NCBI RefSeq assembly: GCF_014190915.1 | Contig: NZ_JACHVU010000007.1 | Location: 124,001-188,000 of the forward strand | DNA from: Mycolicibacterium iranicum | GTDB taxonomy: Bacteria; Actinomycetota; Actinomycetes; Mycobacteriales; Mycobacteriaceae | DNA: 64,000 nt | Direction: 5' to 3' | Shown: one piece after another, positions 50,240 to 58,691 of the stretch | Layout of the letters: each line of letters begins with the position of its first letter | Numbering within the stretch: position 1 is the stretch's first letter | Notes under the pieces: model-generated | The model's database searches: none | What the model was told of the DNA's origin: nothing | What the model saw: only the letters and a program-made list of their open reading frames with translations | Program-made: the position numbers and the translations under genes

Positions 50240-51055
50240 ATGCCCGAGGACGTACTGACTGCAGACGCGCACGAGCCGAACCTCGCCCAGCCGTGGGCCC
50301 CGCACCGACTGAGGATCTACACCTGGACCGGGATCTTCACCTTCGCGATGTTCCTGTTGGTGACCGTCGGTGTCAGCGTCGGATTCATCGCCCCGACGTT
50401 CACGACCGACGTCGTCGTCAACCTGATCTTCGGCATCCCGGTCATCCTGTTGCCGTTCGTGATCCTCTGGAACGCGCCCGGTGAGAGGCGCACCCGACTC
50501 GACAAAGCCGCCGAGCTGACGCTGTTCTACCTCCCCTACACGGCGGGCAGTCAGATCGGCTACGAGCTGATGTTCCTCATCGGACACCCGCTCGGGTTGT
50601 GGGCGCCCACCACCGACCCCGGGTGGAAATGGTTGTGGTGGCAGTACGGCCTCGCCGACACCCGTTACGTCAGCGGCAACCCGTGGATCTTCGCCCTTGA
50701 GGTCGTCGGCGTGCTGACCGGTGTCACCGTGTTCGTCATGTGGACCCGCCTCGTCCGCCCAGCCCTGTCGACGGAGTCGCGTATCCGCTGCCTGTGGATC
50801 ACCTTCGCCGGGTGCGCCGTACTGATGAGCAGCACGGCGGTGTACTTCCTCGCCGAGGTCGGCGCCGGCTTCACCAACATCGGCCAGGGCGCGTTCGGGC
50901 TGGGCTTCAAGTTCATCGGCGAGAACATCCCGTTCATCGTGCTGCCACCGCTCGTGCTCTACTCGATCCATCTGCAGATCGACTATCTGACGCGACGCGC
51001 GGGCGCCCGGGCCGCGCTCAGCGGGCAGGCAACCCGAGGATCCGCTGCGCGATGA
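50240..51055 (+). CDS. Polytopic membrane protein, EXPERA/emopamil-binding-protein-like
   Basis: 271 aa, about six spans (28-50, 57-76, 90-115, 149-170, 183-207, 223-245). The stretch WWQYGLADTRYVSGNPWIFALE resembles the EBP pattern W-KEYGKADSRY...VLxLE of sterol delta8-delta7 isomerases, and YELMFLIGH precedes it in the position of the EBP active-site His/Glu span. This suggests an isomerase or binding protein for sterol- or terpenoid-like lipids, by inference only. ATG after GGAGG. Its end overlaps the convergent acyl-CoA dehydrogenase by 38 bp. An AveC-like alternative cannot be excluded. Confidence 0.6.
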   Translation: MPEDVLTADAHEPNLAQPWAPHRLRIYTWTGIFTFAMFLLVTVGVSVGFIAPTFTTDVVVNLIFGIPVILLPFVILWNAPGERRTRLDKAAELTLFYLPYTAGSQIGYELMFLIGHPLGLWAPTTDPGWKWLWWQYGLADTRYVSGNPWIFALEVVGVLTGVTVFVMWTRLVRPALSTESRIRCLWITFAGCAVLMSSTAVYFLAEVGAGFTNIGQGAFGLGFKFIGENIPFIVLPPLVLYSIHLQIDYLTRRAGARAALSGQATRGSAAR

Positions 51056-52196
51056 TGTTGCGCTGGATCTCCGAGGTGCCCCCGGCGATGGTGCCTGCGA
51101 AACTACCGAGGTAGCGCGTGAACCAGCTCGCCGTGTACTGCTCCGGGGAGTAGGGGTTGTACGGACCCGTCGGGGCATTGCCGAGAAGGCCGTCGATTCC
51201 CGAAGCCTCCAGCATGTGGGCGTAGGCCTGCTGTTCGGCTTCGGAACCGAGCACTTTCAGGACCGACACCGCCGGGATGTCACGCTCCCCGCGCGCCGCC
51301 TGTCCCAGCGCGGCCGAGCCCAGCAGGCGCAGCGCCTGGAGATCCATGGCGATCGTCGCGATGCGGTCCCGGTCGAGCATCCCGTCGGGCCGATAGGTGA
51401 CGAGCGCCTGTCCCATCCGGTCGGCGAACGACATCCACATCATGGTCCGCTCGTGGCCCAGAGATCCGTTGGCCACCGTCCATCCACCGTTCAGCGGCCC
51501 GACCAGGTTGGCCCCCGGCACCCGGACGTCGGTGAAGAACACCTCGTTGAAGTCGAGGTTGTGACGGTCGTGCACGCTGGCGAACGGTCTGCGCTCCAGG
51601 CCCGGCGTATCGGTCGGGATCAGTAACGCGCTGATTCCCTTGTGCCGCGGGGCATCCGGATCGGTGCGGACGAAGGCGAGGAGGACGTCGGCGTCGTGGG
51701 CGCCGGAGGTCCACACCTTCTGCCCGTTCACCACGAACTCGTCACCGGCCCGCACCGCGCGCGTCGCCAGCCCGGCCAGATCGGATCCGGCGCCGGGCTC
51801 ACTCATACCCAGCGACGCCGTCAGCTCACCACGCAGGATCGGCACCGCCCAGCGCCGCTTCTGCTCCTCGGTGCCGAAGGAGAGCAGCGATGCCGCGATG
51901 ATGCCGACACCCTGCGGATTGAAGCAGTGATAGATGCGGCGGCGGGCCAGCTCCTCGCGGTGGACGAACTGTTGCAGGACACCGGCATTGCGGCCCCCGT
52001 ACTCGGGTGGATTCCCGGGCAGCAGCCACCCGTGGTCGAACTGTCGTCGCTGCCACCGGCGAGCCCACAGCGGCACATGAGCTGTCGAGCGGGACGCTTC
52101 ACCGGCCGCCTCCGCCTCGTCGGGCAGATTGGCCTCAAGGAACGCGATGTACTCGGCGCGAAAAGCCTCCACATCGTCGTCGAAGGTCAGTCTCAC
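51018..52196 (-). CDS. Acyl-CoA dehydrogenase (FadE type)
   Basis: 392 aa from a GTG at 52196 after GGGGAGG. LGMSEPGAGSDL, VVNGQKVWTSGAHDAD, NLDFNEVFFTDVRVPG, and the C-terminal GGTSEIQRNIIAQRILGLPAR. A paralog of the larger subunit at 11735. No short partner gene is next to it. Promoter: CAAGTACTTA at 52236 with GATATC, 40 bp before the start. 3' end overlaps the convergent EBP-like gene by 38 bp, so both transcripts are antisense to each other there. Confidence 0.92.
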   Translation of the reverse strand: MRLTFDDDVEAFRAEYIAFLEANLPDEAEAAGEASRSTAHVPLWARRWQRRQFDHGWLLPGNPPEYGGRNAGVLQQFVHREELARRRIYHCFNPQGVGIIAASLLSFGTEEQKRRWAVPILRGELTASLGMSEPGAGSDLAGLATRAVRAGDEFVVNGQKVWTSGAHDADVLLAFVRTDPDAPRHKGISALLIPTDTPGLERRPFASVHDRHNLDFNEVFFTDVRVPGANLVGPLNGGWTVANGSLGHERTMMWMSFADRMGQALVTYRPDGMLDRDRIATIAMDLQALRLLGSAALGQAARGERDIPAVSVLKVLGSEAEQQAYAHMLEASGIDGLLGNAPTGPYNPYSPEQYTASWFTRYLGSFAGTIAGGTSEIQRNIIAQRILGLPAR

Positions 52197-52230
52197 CGGC
52201 TTCCCTCCCCTTCGGCGCGACCCGGCCGAA

Positions 52231-52245
52231 GATATCAAGTACTTA
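52231..52245 (-). promoter_or_regulatory. AAGTACTTGATATC operator/promoter element
   Basis: On the minus strand TAAGTACTTG is followed by ATATC, facing the acyl-CoA dehydrogenase start at 52196. Matches the element at 34620, 38281 and 50205 with one base different at the first position. It also lies 51 bp before the divergent epimerase gene. Confidence 0.55.
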
Positions 52246-52296
52246 ACATTATGCGCCTCGATGCGCTATGACTGAAGGGGCGAAGGGAGATCACGC

Positions 52297-53211
52297 ATGC
52301 TGCAGGGCGAGAAGATCCTGATCACCGGCGCGACCGGGAAGATCGCGTATCCGATCGCGCGCGCCCTGGCACCCCACAACGACGTGTGGGGTGCGGCCAG
52401 GCTGCGCGACCCGGCGGACCGGGACAAGTTGGCCACGGCGGGCGTCACACCGCTGGCGCTGGATCTCAGTGCCGGCGATTTCTCTTCGTTGCCAGACGAT
52501 TTCACCTACGTCTTCCACGCCGCCGTCGACCCGGGGCAGGGCGAGTGGCGGCGCGCGGTCGAGACCAACGCGCACAATTCCGGCGACCTGCTTCACCACT
52601 GCCGGGCGGCGAAGGGTTTCGTGCTCTGCTCGACCGGCTCCGTCTACGGATATCAGGGCCGGCGCCCACTCACCGAGGACGACCCACCCGGCGTTCCGCT
52701 GCGTGCCAATTACAGCTTCTCCAAGGTGGCCGCCGAAGCGGTGTGCACCTGGATCTCCCGGCACTACGGGATTCCGTTGACCATCATCAGGATCTGTTCG
52801 ACCTACGGGCCCGAAGGCGGATCGCCGGCAGACCGACTCGAAGCGATCCTGGCGGGCAGGCCGATTCGGCTCCACCCCGACCGGCCGAACAATTACAACC
52901 CGGTCTACGAGGACGACTACGTCGAACTCGGCATCCGGGCGATGGAGGTGGCCAGCACACCTCCCGAGGTCGTGAACTGGGCGGGTAGCGAGACCGTCAG
53001 CGTCGAGGAGTACTGCGCCTACCTCGGCGACCTCGTCGGGATGGAGCCCGTGTTCGAATACAGTCCGGACGCGCACACCCCGTTGTGGCCCGACGTCACG
53101 CACATGCACGCAGTCCTGGGCCGGACGAAAGTCCCGTGGCGAGAAGGCTTTCGCCGGATGGTCAGCGCACGCCACCCCGAGCTCACACTTACCGACCACA
53201 CGACGAGTTGA
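52297..53211 (+). CDS. NAD-dependent epimerase/dehydratase family protein
   Basis: 304 aa, extended SDR. NAD loop GATGKIA (11-17), S115, Y139 and K143 (YSFSKVAAEA). Members epimerise sugars or reduce 3-beta-hydroxysteroid-type and other carbonyls. AGGGAGA precedes the ATG. Divergent from the acyl-CoA dehydrogenase at 52196; followed by a 245-aa protein and an LLM oxidoreductase in the same direction with short gaps. Substrate not predictable. Confidence 0.88.
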   Translation: MLQGEKILITGATGKIAYPIARALAPHNDVWGAARLRDPADRDKLATAGVTPLALDLSAGDFSSLPDDFTYVFHAAVDPGQGEWRRAVETNAHNSGDLLHHCRAAKGFVLCSTGSVYGYQGRRPLTEDDPPGVPLRANYSFSKVAAEAVCTWISRHYGIPLTIIRICSTYGPEGGSPADRLEAILAGRPIRLHPDRPNNYNPVYEDDYVELGIRAMEVASTPPEVVNWAGSETVSVEEYCAYLGDLVGMEPVFEYSPDAHTPLWPDVTHMHAVLGRTKVPWREGFRRMVSARHPELTLTDHTTS

Positions 53212-53219
53212 GGAATTCG

Positions 53220-53957
53220 ATGGAGCTACCCGGAACGCCGTCCGACACCGTCGACGGTGTGCTGACCGCAGGCAGCGGCGACGTCAGCACGGTGTTCGTG
53301 TCCATGGCGACCCGCCATCCCGAGGGACTCGATGCCGACTACCTGCGTTGGCACACTCTGGACCACCGTCCCGAGCAGCACCGGCTCAGCGCCGTGCGGG
53401 CATCGCTTCGCCTGGTGTCCACCCCCGACTGCCGCGCCGCCCGTTGGCCCGGGGACGAACGGTTCGACGCCGTCGACCATGTGATGACGTACTTCTTCTC
53501 CGATCCCGCAGGATTGCAGACGTTCAACGAATTGTCCGTCGCCCTCGGCGATGCCGGTCGGAAATTGCCGCTGCTTCCGCCGGTCGAACGGGGTGTGTAC
53601 ACGGTGGGTGAAAAGTCGGCCGCACCCCGGGTGAAGGTCGGCGCGGACGTCCTGCCGTGGTGGCCCGTCCTGGGGGTGATTCTGCTTCTCGAACGCCACT
53701 CCGCCGCGGCCGACGGACTTCTGGAGATCGACGGGGTCGCCGGCGTCTGGACGACGTCCACGTCGGTGACGCACGGAGCGTTCGCCGGCGCGCCGCAGGG
53801 CCAGCACCTCACCTACTGTTTTCTCGACGACGACCCGGTGGCGACCGCCCACCGGATGGACGGGGCGTTGCGGGACCGCTGGACCGAGACCGGGCCGCTT
53901 CTGGCCGCGCCGTTCTACCCCGTGACCCCGCACCAGTGGGATCGCCGTGTGCCCTGA
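53220..53957 (+). CDS. Conserved hypothetical protein, possible dimeric alpha/beta-barrel
   Basis: 245 aa. Two similar halves can be seen: VFVSMATRHPEGLDADYLRWHTLDHRPEQH near the N-terminus and a second strand-helix pattern from about 148 (VLGVILLLERHSAAADGLLEIDGV). The DADYLRWHTLDH stretch resembles EthD/dimeric alpha-beta-barrel proteins. A fused tandem of that fold is my inference. ATG at 53220, 8 bp after the epimerase stop; LLM gene follows after 12 bp. Function unknown. Confidence 0.65.
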   Translation: MELPGTPSDTVDGVLTAGSGDVSTVFVSMATRHPEGLDADYLRWHTLDHRPEQHRLSAVRASLRLVSTPDCRAARWPGDERFDAVDHVMTYFFSDPAGLQTFNELSVALGDAGRKLPLLPPVERGVYTVGEKSAAPRVKVGADVLPWWPVLGVILLLERHSAAADGLLEIDGVAGVWTTSTSVTHGAFAGAPQGQHLTYCFLDDDPVATAHRMDGALRDRWTETGPLLAAPFYPVTPHQWDRRVP

Positions 53958-53969
53958 CGAAGGAGACCC

Positions 53970-54923
53970 ATGCGCATCGGCCTGATGGTCGGATCCGACA
54001 AAGAACGTGCGCGGCCCGACCGCCTGGCGGGTCTGCTCGCCGACGGGGCTGCCGCGGAAGCAGCGGGTTTCAGTTCGTTCTGGTTTCCGCAGGTGCCTGG
54101 CTATGTGGACGCGATGACCGCACTCGCACTGCTCGGCGCGGCGACCGAGAGTATCGAACTCGGCACCGCCGTGGTCCCGGTCCAGACGCGCCACCCCCTC
54201 ATCCTCGCCCAGCAGGCCCTGACCACCCAGGCCGCCTGCCGGGGCCGGTTCACGCTGGGGCTCGGCCTTTCCCACGACTGGATCATCAAGGGACAGTTGG
54301 GCCTTCCCTACGAACGCCCCCTGACGACACTGCGCGGCCACCTCGACGTCCTCGCTGCGGCATTCGCCGGGCCCGGGCAGGTCGATGTCGACAACGACGT
54401 CTTCAGCGTCCACAGCCCGGTGGACGTCATCGATGTGGCGCCACCGGTGTTGCTCGCGGCACTGGGACCGAAGATGTTGCGGTTGGCCGGTGAGCAGGCT
54501 GACGGCACTGTCCTGTGGATGGCCGATGAGCGCGCGATCGGCGAGCACGTGGTTCCGCGCATCGTCGCCGCGGCCAGAGACGGGGGCCGCCCGGATCCCC
54601 GCATCGTCGCGGGGGTACCCGTTGCGCTGTGCGCGTCCGGTGAAGTCGACTCCGCCCGCGCCTACGCGAGCGAAGTGCTCGGACACGCGCACTTCTCGCC
54701 GAACTATGTGGCGCTGCTCGAACACGGGGACGCCGACGACGTCGGCGACACGATGGCGGCCGGCGACGAGGGGGCCGTCCTGGCGCGTCTGCGCAGCTAC
54801 CGGGACGCCGGAGTCACCGATCTCGCTGCGCGCATCGTCGGAATCGGCGCCGACGCCGACGAGCGGCGTCGATCGCGCGACCGCACCGCTGCGTTCCTGG
54901 CATCGGCCATCTCCACCGTGTGA
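53970..54923 (+). CDS. LLM-class F420-dependent oxidoreductase
   Basis: 317 aa. MRIGLMVGSDKERARPDRL, ELGTAVVPVQTRHPLILAQQALT, GRFTLGLGLSHDWIIKGQLGLPYERP and LAALGPKMLRLAGEQADGT are typical of mycobacterial F420-dependent LLM oxidoreductases. Redox of a carbonyl or C=C is expected. ATG 53970 after GAAGGAG. End of the epimerase operon; the next gene is convergent. Confidence 0.88.
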   Translation: MRIGLMVGSDKERARPDRLAGLLADGAAAEAAGFSSFWFPQVPGYVDAMTALALLGAATESIELGTAVVPVQTRHPLILAQQALTTQAACRGRFTLGLGLSHDWIIKGQLGLPYERPLTTLRGHLDVLAAAFAGPGQVDVDNDVFSVHSPVDVIDVAPPVLLAALGPKMLRLAGEQADGTVLWMADERAIGEHVVPRIVAAARDGGRPDPRIVAGVPVALCASGEVDSARAYASEVLGHAHFSPNYVALLEHGDADDVGDTMAAGDEGAVLARLRSYRDAGVTDLAARIVGIGADADERRRSRDRTAAFLASAISTV

Positions 54924-54937
54924 TCGCGGCCGGTACC

Positions 54938-55123
54938 TCAGCGCCGGTTCCGCCACACCGCGGCGACGACGGCGACAGCCACGGAAACGCCGACCGCGCA
55001 GGCGAAGACACCGAGGACGAGATGGCGCGGCGATGCGCCGGACGCAAACGCCGCGAGTTGCAGGCCACCGGCCACAAGCGCCAGGCAGGCGAAGGCCGCC
55101 GCTGCAACCCTCAGTAGCGCCAT
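54938..55123 (-). CDS. Small two-span membrane protein
   Basis: 61 aa. Two hydrophobic stretches (about 5-27 and 35-55) joined by ASGASPRH, ending in basic WRNRR. ATG at 55123 is 5 bases after the stop of the VOC-family gene. No known family. Codon-position GC pattern of a short Ala/Val-rich ORF is weak evidence, so the call is tentative. Confidence 0.5.
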   Translation of the reverse strand: MALLRVAAAAFACLALVAGGLQLAAFASGASPRHLVLGVFACAVGVSVAVAVVAAVWRNRR

Positions 55124-55127
55124 GGAT

Positions 55128-55586
55128 TCATTCTGCCGCGGCCTCGCCGCCCCCGCCGGCGGCGTAGCTGCCCATGAACTCCATGGGGACGCCACCGACC
55201 GTGCAGAAGAAGAGATCCACACCGGGTACGCCGGCGTCGAAGACGGTGACGTCGCGCGCATGTTTGTGCGCCTCGGCCTGGCTGCGCGCGAAGTCGTCGG
55301 TGAGGAAGGACAGCGCCGCCAGCCCTTCCGGGGCGACCTCCCGAAGATGTTCGGGAACGTCGAGCACCTCGATCAGTCCCGCCTCCCCGCTGCCCAGGAT
55401 CGTCACGTCGGCGCCGTCGGACGGGGGCCAGCCGAGCGTCGTCTCCAGCACGGGACCGGGCACCCGCATCCGGTGGGCCACGGTCATCCCGACCACGTCG
55501 GTCAGGAATGCAATGAACTCGACCGCCGAATGGCTGCGCATCACGACGTGGTGGAGGTGGTTGGGCATGGCCGCAACGGTACTCAT
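55128..55586 (-). CDS. VOC-superfamily (glyoxalase/bleomycin-resistance fold) protein
   Basis: 152 aa from the ATG at 55586; a GTG at 55598 or ATG at 55568 are alternatives as none has a clear RBS. LHHVVMRSHSAVEFIAFLTDVVGMTVAHRMRVPG begins the first beta-alpha-beta-beta-beta unit and VPGVDLFFCTVGGVPMEFMG ends the second, with E at the usual metal position. Members are dioxygenases, epimerases or lyases (for example methylmalonyl-CoA epimerase). Divergent from the TetR gene at 55677. Confidence 0.75.
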   Translation of the reverse strand: MSTVAAMPNHLHHVVMRSHSAVEFIAFLTDVVGMTVAHRMRVPGPVLETTLGWPPSDGADVTILGSGEAGLIEVLDVPEHLREVAPEGLAALSFLTDDFARSQAEAHKHARDVTVFDAGVPGVDLFFCTVGGVPMEFMGSYAAGGGGEAAAE

Positions 55587-55676
55587 CGTCGATCGCACGG
55601 GAGGGCGATTGACGAACTTTAGTTGGACTGCGGTCAGCTATTGGATCGCCCCGTGTGAGCTGATAACTTCAGATCT

Positions 55677-56333
55677 GTGGCGGCAATCGAGTCGGGAGTA
55701 AGTGCTGACCGGGGTCAGCGCCGAGCATCGTTTCAGCGTGCCCGCTCCCACGAGACCAAGCGGATGCTGGTCCAGGCCGCCATGGCGCTGTGGCGCACAC
55801 AGGGGTACGCCGCCACCACGGTCGCCGACATCTGCACGGCCGCCGGTGTCTCCAAGGCGCTGTTCTACTTCTATTTCCCCCGCAAAGAGGATGTGCTGTT
55901 CGAGGTGGGGGTGCTGTCCACGCAGTCGGCGCACCGCACGATTCACGATCTGATGACCAAGCCTTATGAGGTCGAGTCCGTGATCGCGGCGGCGCTGCGC
56001 GCGTTCGAGCGATCCATGGCCCGAAACCCCCGGGATCTCATCATCGAGACAATCCTGGAGGGGTACCGGCACGAACATCGCATCCTGGCCGAAGGCATCC
56101 CTGCCGATGTCGACGCCGACATGTTCACCGAACTCTTCACCCGCGCTCAGGCCGACGGGAAGTTGCCGGCCGCGGTCGATACCGGCCACCTGGCCTACCT
56201 CGCGCAGACAATGGTCAGCGAGGGCGTACGGCATTGGGCGGCAGGAGCTTTCGGGCAGCGGACTTTCGCCGCGGTCGTCACCGAGGACATCGCGGCGCTG
56301 CTCGACGGCGTGCGCCACCGCACCACCCGATAA
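55677..56333 (+). CDS. TetR-family regulator
   Basis: 218 aa. HTH at about 27-75: KRMLVQAAMALWRTQGYAATTVADICTAAGVSKALFYFYFPRKEDVLFEVG. GTG at 55677. Placed directly before the ACAD/kinase/quinone-reductase genes (16-bp gap), so it probably controls this operon and itself. A short dyad CTGA-TAACT-TCAG at about 55660-55672 near its start may be the operator. Confidence 0.9.
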   Translation: MAAIESGVSADRGQRRASFQRARSHETKRMLVQAAMALWRTQGYAATTVADICTAAGVSKALFYFYFPRKEDVLFEVGVLSTQSAHRTIHDLMTKPYEVESVIAAALRAFERSMARNPRDLIIETILEGYRHEHRILAEGIPADVDADMFTELFTRAQADGKLPAAVDTGHLAYLAQTMVSEGVRHWAAGAFGQRTFAAVVTEDIAALLDGVRHRTTR

Positions 56334-56349
56334 CGCCAAGGAGGCCGAC

Positions 56350-57660
56350 ATGTGGGACTTCGAGACAGACCCCGAGTACCAGAAGGTGCTGGACTGGGCC
56401 GACGAGTTCGTCCGCGAGGAGATCGAACCCCTCGACCTCGCCTTCCCGCACCAGCAGTTCGTGCCGCTGGAGGGGAAACGCCGGGCCGCGATCGACCCAC
56501 TGAAGGACGAGGTGCGGCGCCGCGGGCTGTGGGCCACCCACCTGGGCGCCGATCTGGGCGGCCAGGGTTACGGGCAATTGAAACTCGCGCTGCTCAACGA
56601 GATCCTGGGCCGTTCCCAGTGGGCACCCATCATCTTCGGCTGCCAGGCCCCCGACACCGGCAACGCCGAGATCATCGCGCACTACGGCACCGAGGAACAG
56701 AAAAGACAGTACCTCCGCCCTCTCCTGGACGGTGAGCTGTTCTCCTGCTACTCGATGACCGAACCGCATGCCGGCGCCGACCCGACGATGTTCACCACCT
56801 CGGCGGTCCGGGACGGCGACCACTGGGTCATCAACGGCTGGAAGTTCTTCTCCTCCAACGCAGCAACCGCGTCGTTCCTCATCGTCATGGTGGTCACGAA
56901 TCCCGACGTCAGTGCCTACCAGGGGATGTCGATGTTCCTGGTGCCCACCGACACCCCCGGCGTGAAGATCGAGCGCAACATCGGCCTCTACGGCGAACGC
57001 GCCGACGAGGGCTCGCACGCGCTGATCCACTACGACAACGTGCGCGTACCGGCCGAGGCGCTGCTGGGCGGTGAGGGACAGGCCTTCGCCATCGCCCAGA
57101 CCCGGCTCGGCGGCGGCCGGATCCACCACGCGATGCGCACCATCGGGCTGTCCCGCAAGGCGCTCGACATGATGTGCGAGCGGGCACTGAGCCGCGAAAC
57201 CCAGGGCAGCAGGCTCTCGGACAAACAGTTCGTCCAGGGCTACATCGCCGATTCCTACGCCCAGTTGCTGCAGTTCCGGCTGATGGTGCTCTACACCGCG
57301 TGGGAGATCGACAAATACAACGACTACAAGAAGGTTCGCAAGGACATCGCGGCGGTCAAGGTGGTCATGCCCACGGTGCTGCACGACATCGCCTGGCGCG
57401 CCATGCAGGTCCACGGTGCACTCGGCGTGACGAACGAGGTGCCGTTCCTCGGCATGGTGACCGGAGCGGCGGTGATGGGGCTGGCCGACGGCCCCACCGA
57501 AGTCCACAAGACCACCGTCGCCAAGCAGGTGCTCCGCGATCACCGTCCGGCCGAGGGGACCTGGCCGTCGGAGTGGATCCCCGCCAAACGCCAGGCAGCT
57601 CAGGCGAAGTACGCACGATTCCTCGGGGCCGCAATAGAAAATGAGGTCGGGAACCTGTGA
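56350..57660 (+). CDS. Acyl-CoA dehydrogenase, ACAD10/11-like
   Basis: 436 aa. YSMTEPHAGADP, VINGWKFFSSNA, GGGRIHHAMRTIGLSRKALDMM, and ALADGPTEVHKTTVAKQVL. The GLADGPTEVH block and greater length place it with the ACAD10/ACAD11 branch. Followed with a GTGA overlap by an APH-type kinase; in human ACAD10/11 both are one protein, and in Pseudomonas LvaA/LvaC they are separate. That pathway phosphorylates and dehydrates 4-hydroxyacyl-CoA (published). ATG 56350 after AAGGAGG. Confidence 0.9.
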   Translation: MWDFETDPEYQKVLDWADEFVREEIEPLDLAFPHQQFVPLEGKRRAAIDPLKDEVRRRGLWATHLGADLGGQGYGQLKLALLNEILGRSQWAPIIFGCQAPDTGNAEIIAHYGTEEQKRQYLRPLLDGELFSCYSMTEPHAGADPTMFTTSAVRDGDHWVINGWKFFSSNAATASFLIVMVVTNPDVSAYQGMSMFLVPTDTPGVKIERNIGLYGERADEGSHALIHYDNVRVPAEALLGGEGQAFAIAQTRLGGGRIHHAMRTIGLSRKALDMMCERALSRETQGSRLSDKQFVQGYIADSYAQLLQFRLMVLYTAWEIDKYNDYKKVRKDIAAVKVVMPTVLHDIAWRAMQVHGALGVTNEVPFLGMVTGAAVMGLADGPTEVHKTTVAKQVLRDHRPAEGTWPSEWIPAKRQAAQAKYARFLGAAIENEVGNL

Positions 57661-58685
57661 GTGGCATCGACACCGAACGGCTCGCCGCCTGGATGGACCG
57701 GGCCGCACTGCCCGGCACGGGCGAGCCGCTGTCGGCCTGGTTCCTGTCCGGCGGAACGCAGAACGTCATCTTCGAGATCACCCGCGGCGAACACCGCTGC
57801 GTCCTGCGCATGCCGCCGGCGGGGGCCCCGCCCGACCGTGACAAGGGAATCCTGCGGGAGTGGCGGATCATCGAGGCGCTCGACGGTACCGACGTCCCGC
57901 ACACGCCGGCGATCGGTGTCTGTGACGACCCGTCGGTGCTCGGACGTCCGTTCTATCTGATGGGGTTCGTCGACGGCTGGTCTCCGATGGACACCCATGG
58001 CCGATGGCCCGAACCGTTCGACAGCGACCCCTCCGCCAGGCCGGGGCTGAGCTACCAGCTGGCCGAGGGTATCGCGCTGCTGTCCAAGGTGGACTGGCGC
58101 GCGCGAGGCCTGCACGACCTGGGCCGGCCGGACGGGTTCCACGAACGACAGGTCGACCGGTGGATCGGCTTTCTCGAGCGGATCAAGAACCGTCCGCTGC
58201 CCGGTCTCGACGCAGCCACCGGGTGGCTCAAGGCGCACAAGCCGCTCGATTTCGTCCCCGGGCTGATGCACGGCGACTACCAGTTCGCCAACGTCATGTA
58301 CCGCCACGGGGCGCCCGCGCAGATGGCCGCGATCGTGGACTGGGAGATGGGAACGGTCGGCGACCCGAAGCTCGACCTCGGATGGATGGTGCAGTCGTGG
58401 CCGAAAGACACGGCCCATCCCGAGGATTCGGACATGACCTACGTGGACATGCGCGGCATGCCGCCGCGCGACGACGTGGTCGCGCACTATGCGGAGGTTT
58501 CGGGCCGTCAGGTCGACGACCTCGACTACTACCTTGTGCTGGCCAGGTGGAAGCTGGCCATCGTGCTCGAACAGGGCTTCCAGCGCGCCGGTGAGGACGA
58601 GAAGCTCCTCGCGTTCGGACCCGTGGTCACCGGGCTGATGTCCTCGGCGGCGGACCTCGCGGAATCCACGGACTACCGGGGGTAG
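57657..58685 (+). CDS. APH-type phosphotransferase (ACAD10/11 kinase-like)
   Basis: 342 aa. ATP loop SGGTQNVIFEI (31-41), R51, catalytic loop HGDYQFAN with D207 and N212 (H205), and metal Asp D228 in VDWE. All residues of an active kinase are present. By analogy with LvaA and ACAD11 it would phosphorylate the 4-hydroxyl of an acyl-CoA. Coupled by 4-bp overlap to the dehydrogenase; quinone reductase follows after 6 bp. Confidence 0.9.
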   Translation: MSGIDTERLAAWMDRAALPGTGEPLSAWFLSGGTQNVIFEITRGEHRCVLRMPPAGAPPDRDKGILREWRIIEALDGTDVPHTPAIGVCDDPSVLGRPFYLMGFVDGWSPMDTHGRWPEPFDSDPSARPGLSYQLAEGIALLSKVDWRARGLHDLGRPDGFHERQVDRWIGFLERIKNRPLPGLDAATGWLKAHKPLDFVPGLMHGDYQFANVMYRHGAPAQMAAIVDWEMGTVGDPKLDLGWMVQSWPKDTAHPEDSDMTYVDMRGMPPRDDVVAHYAEVSGRQVDDLDYYLVLARWKLAIVLEQGFQRAGEDEKLLAFGPVVTGLMSSAADLAESTDYRG

Positions 58686-58691
58686 CGGGTC

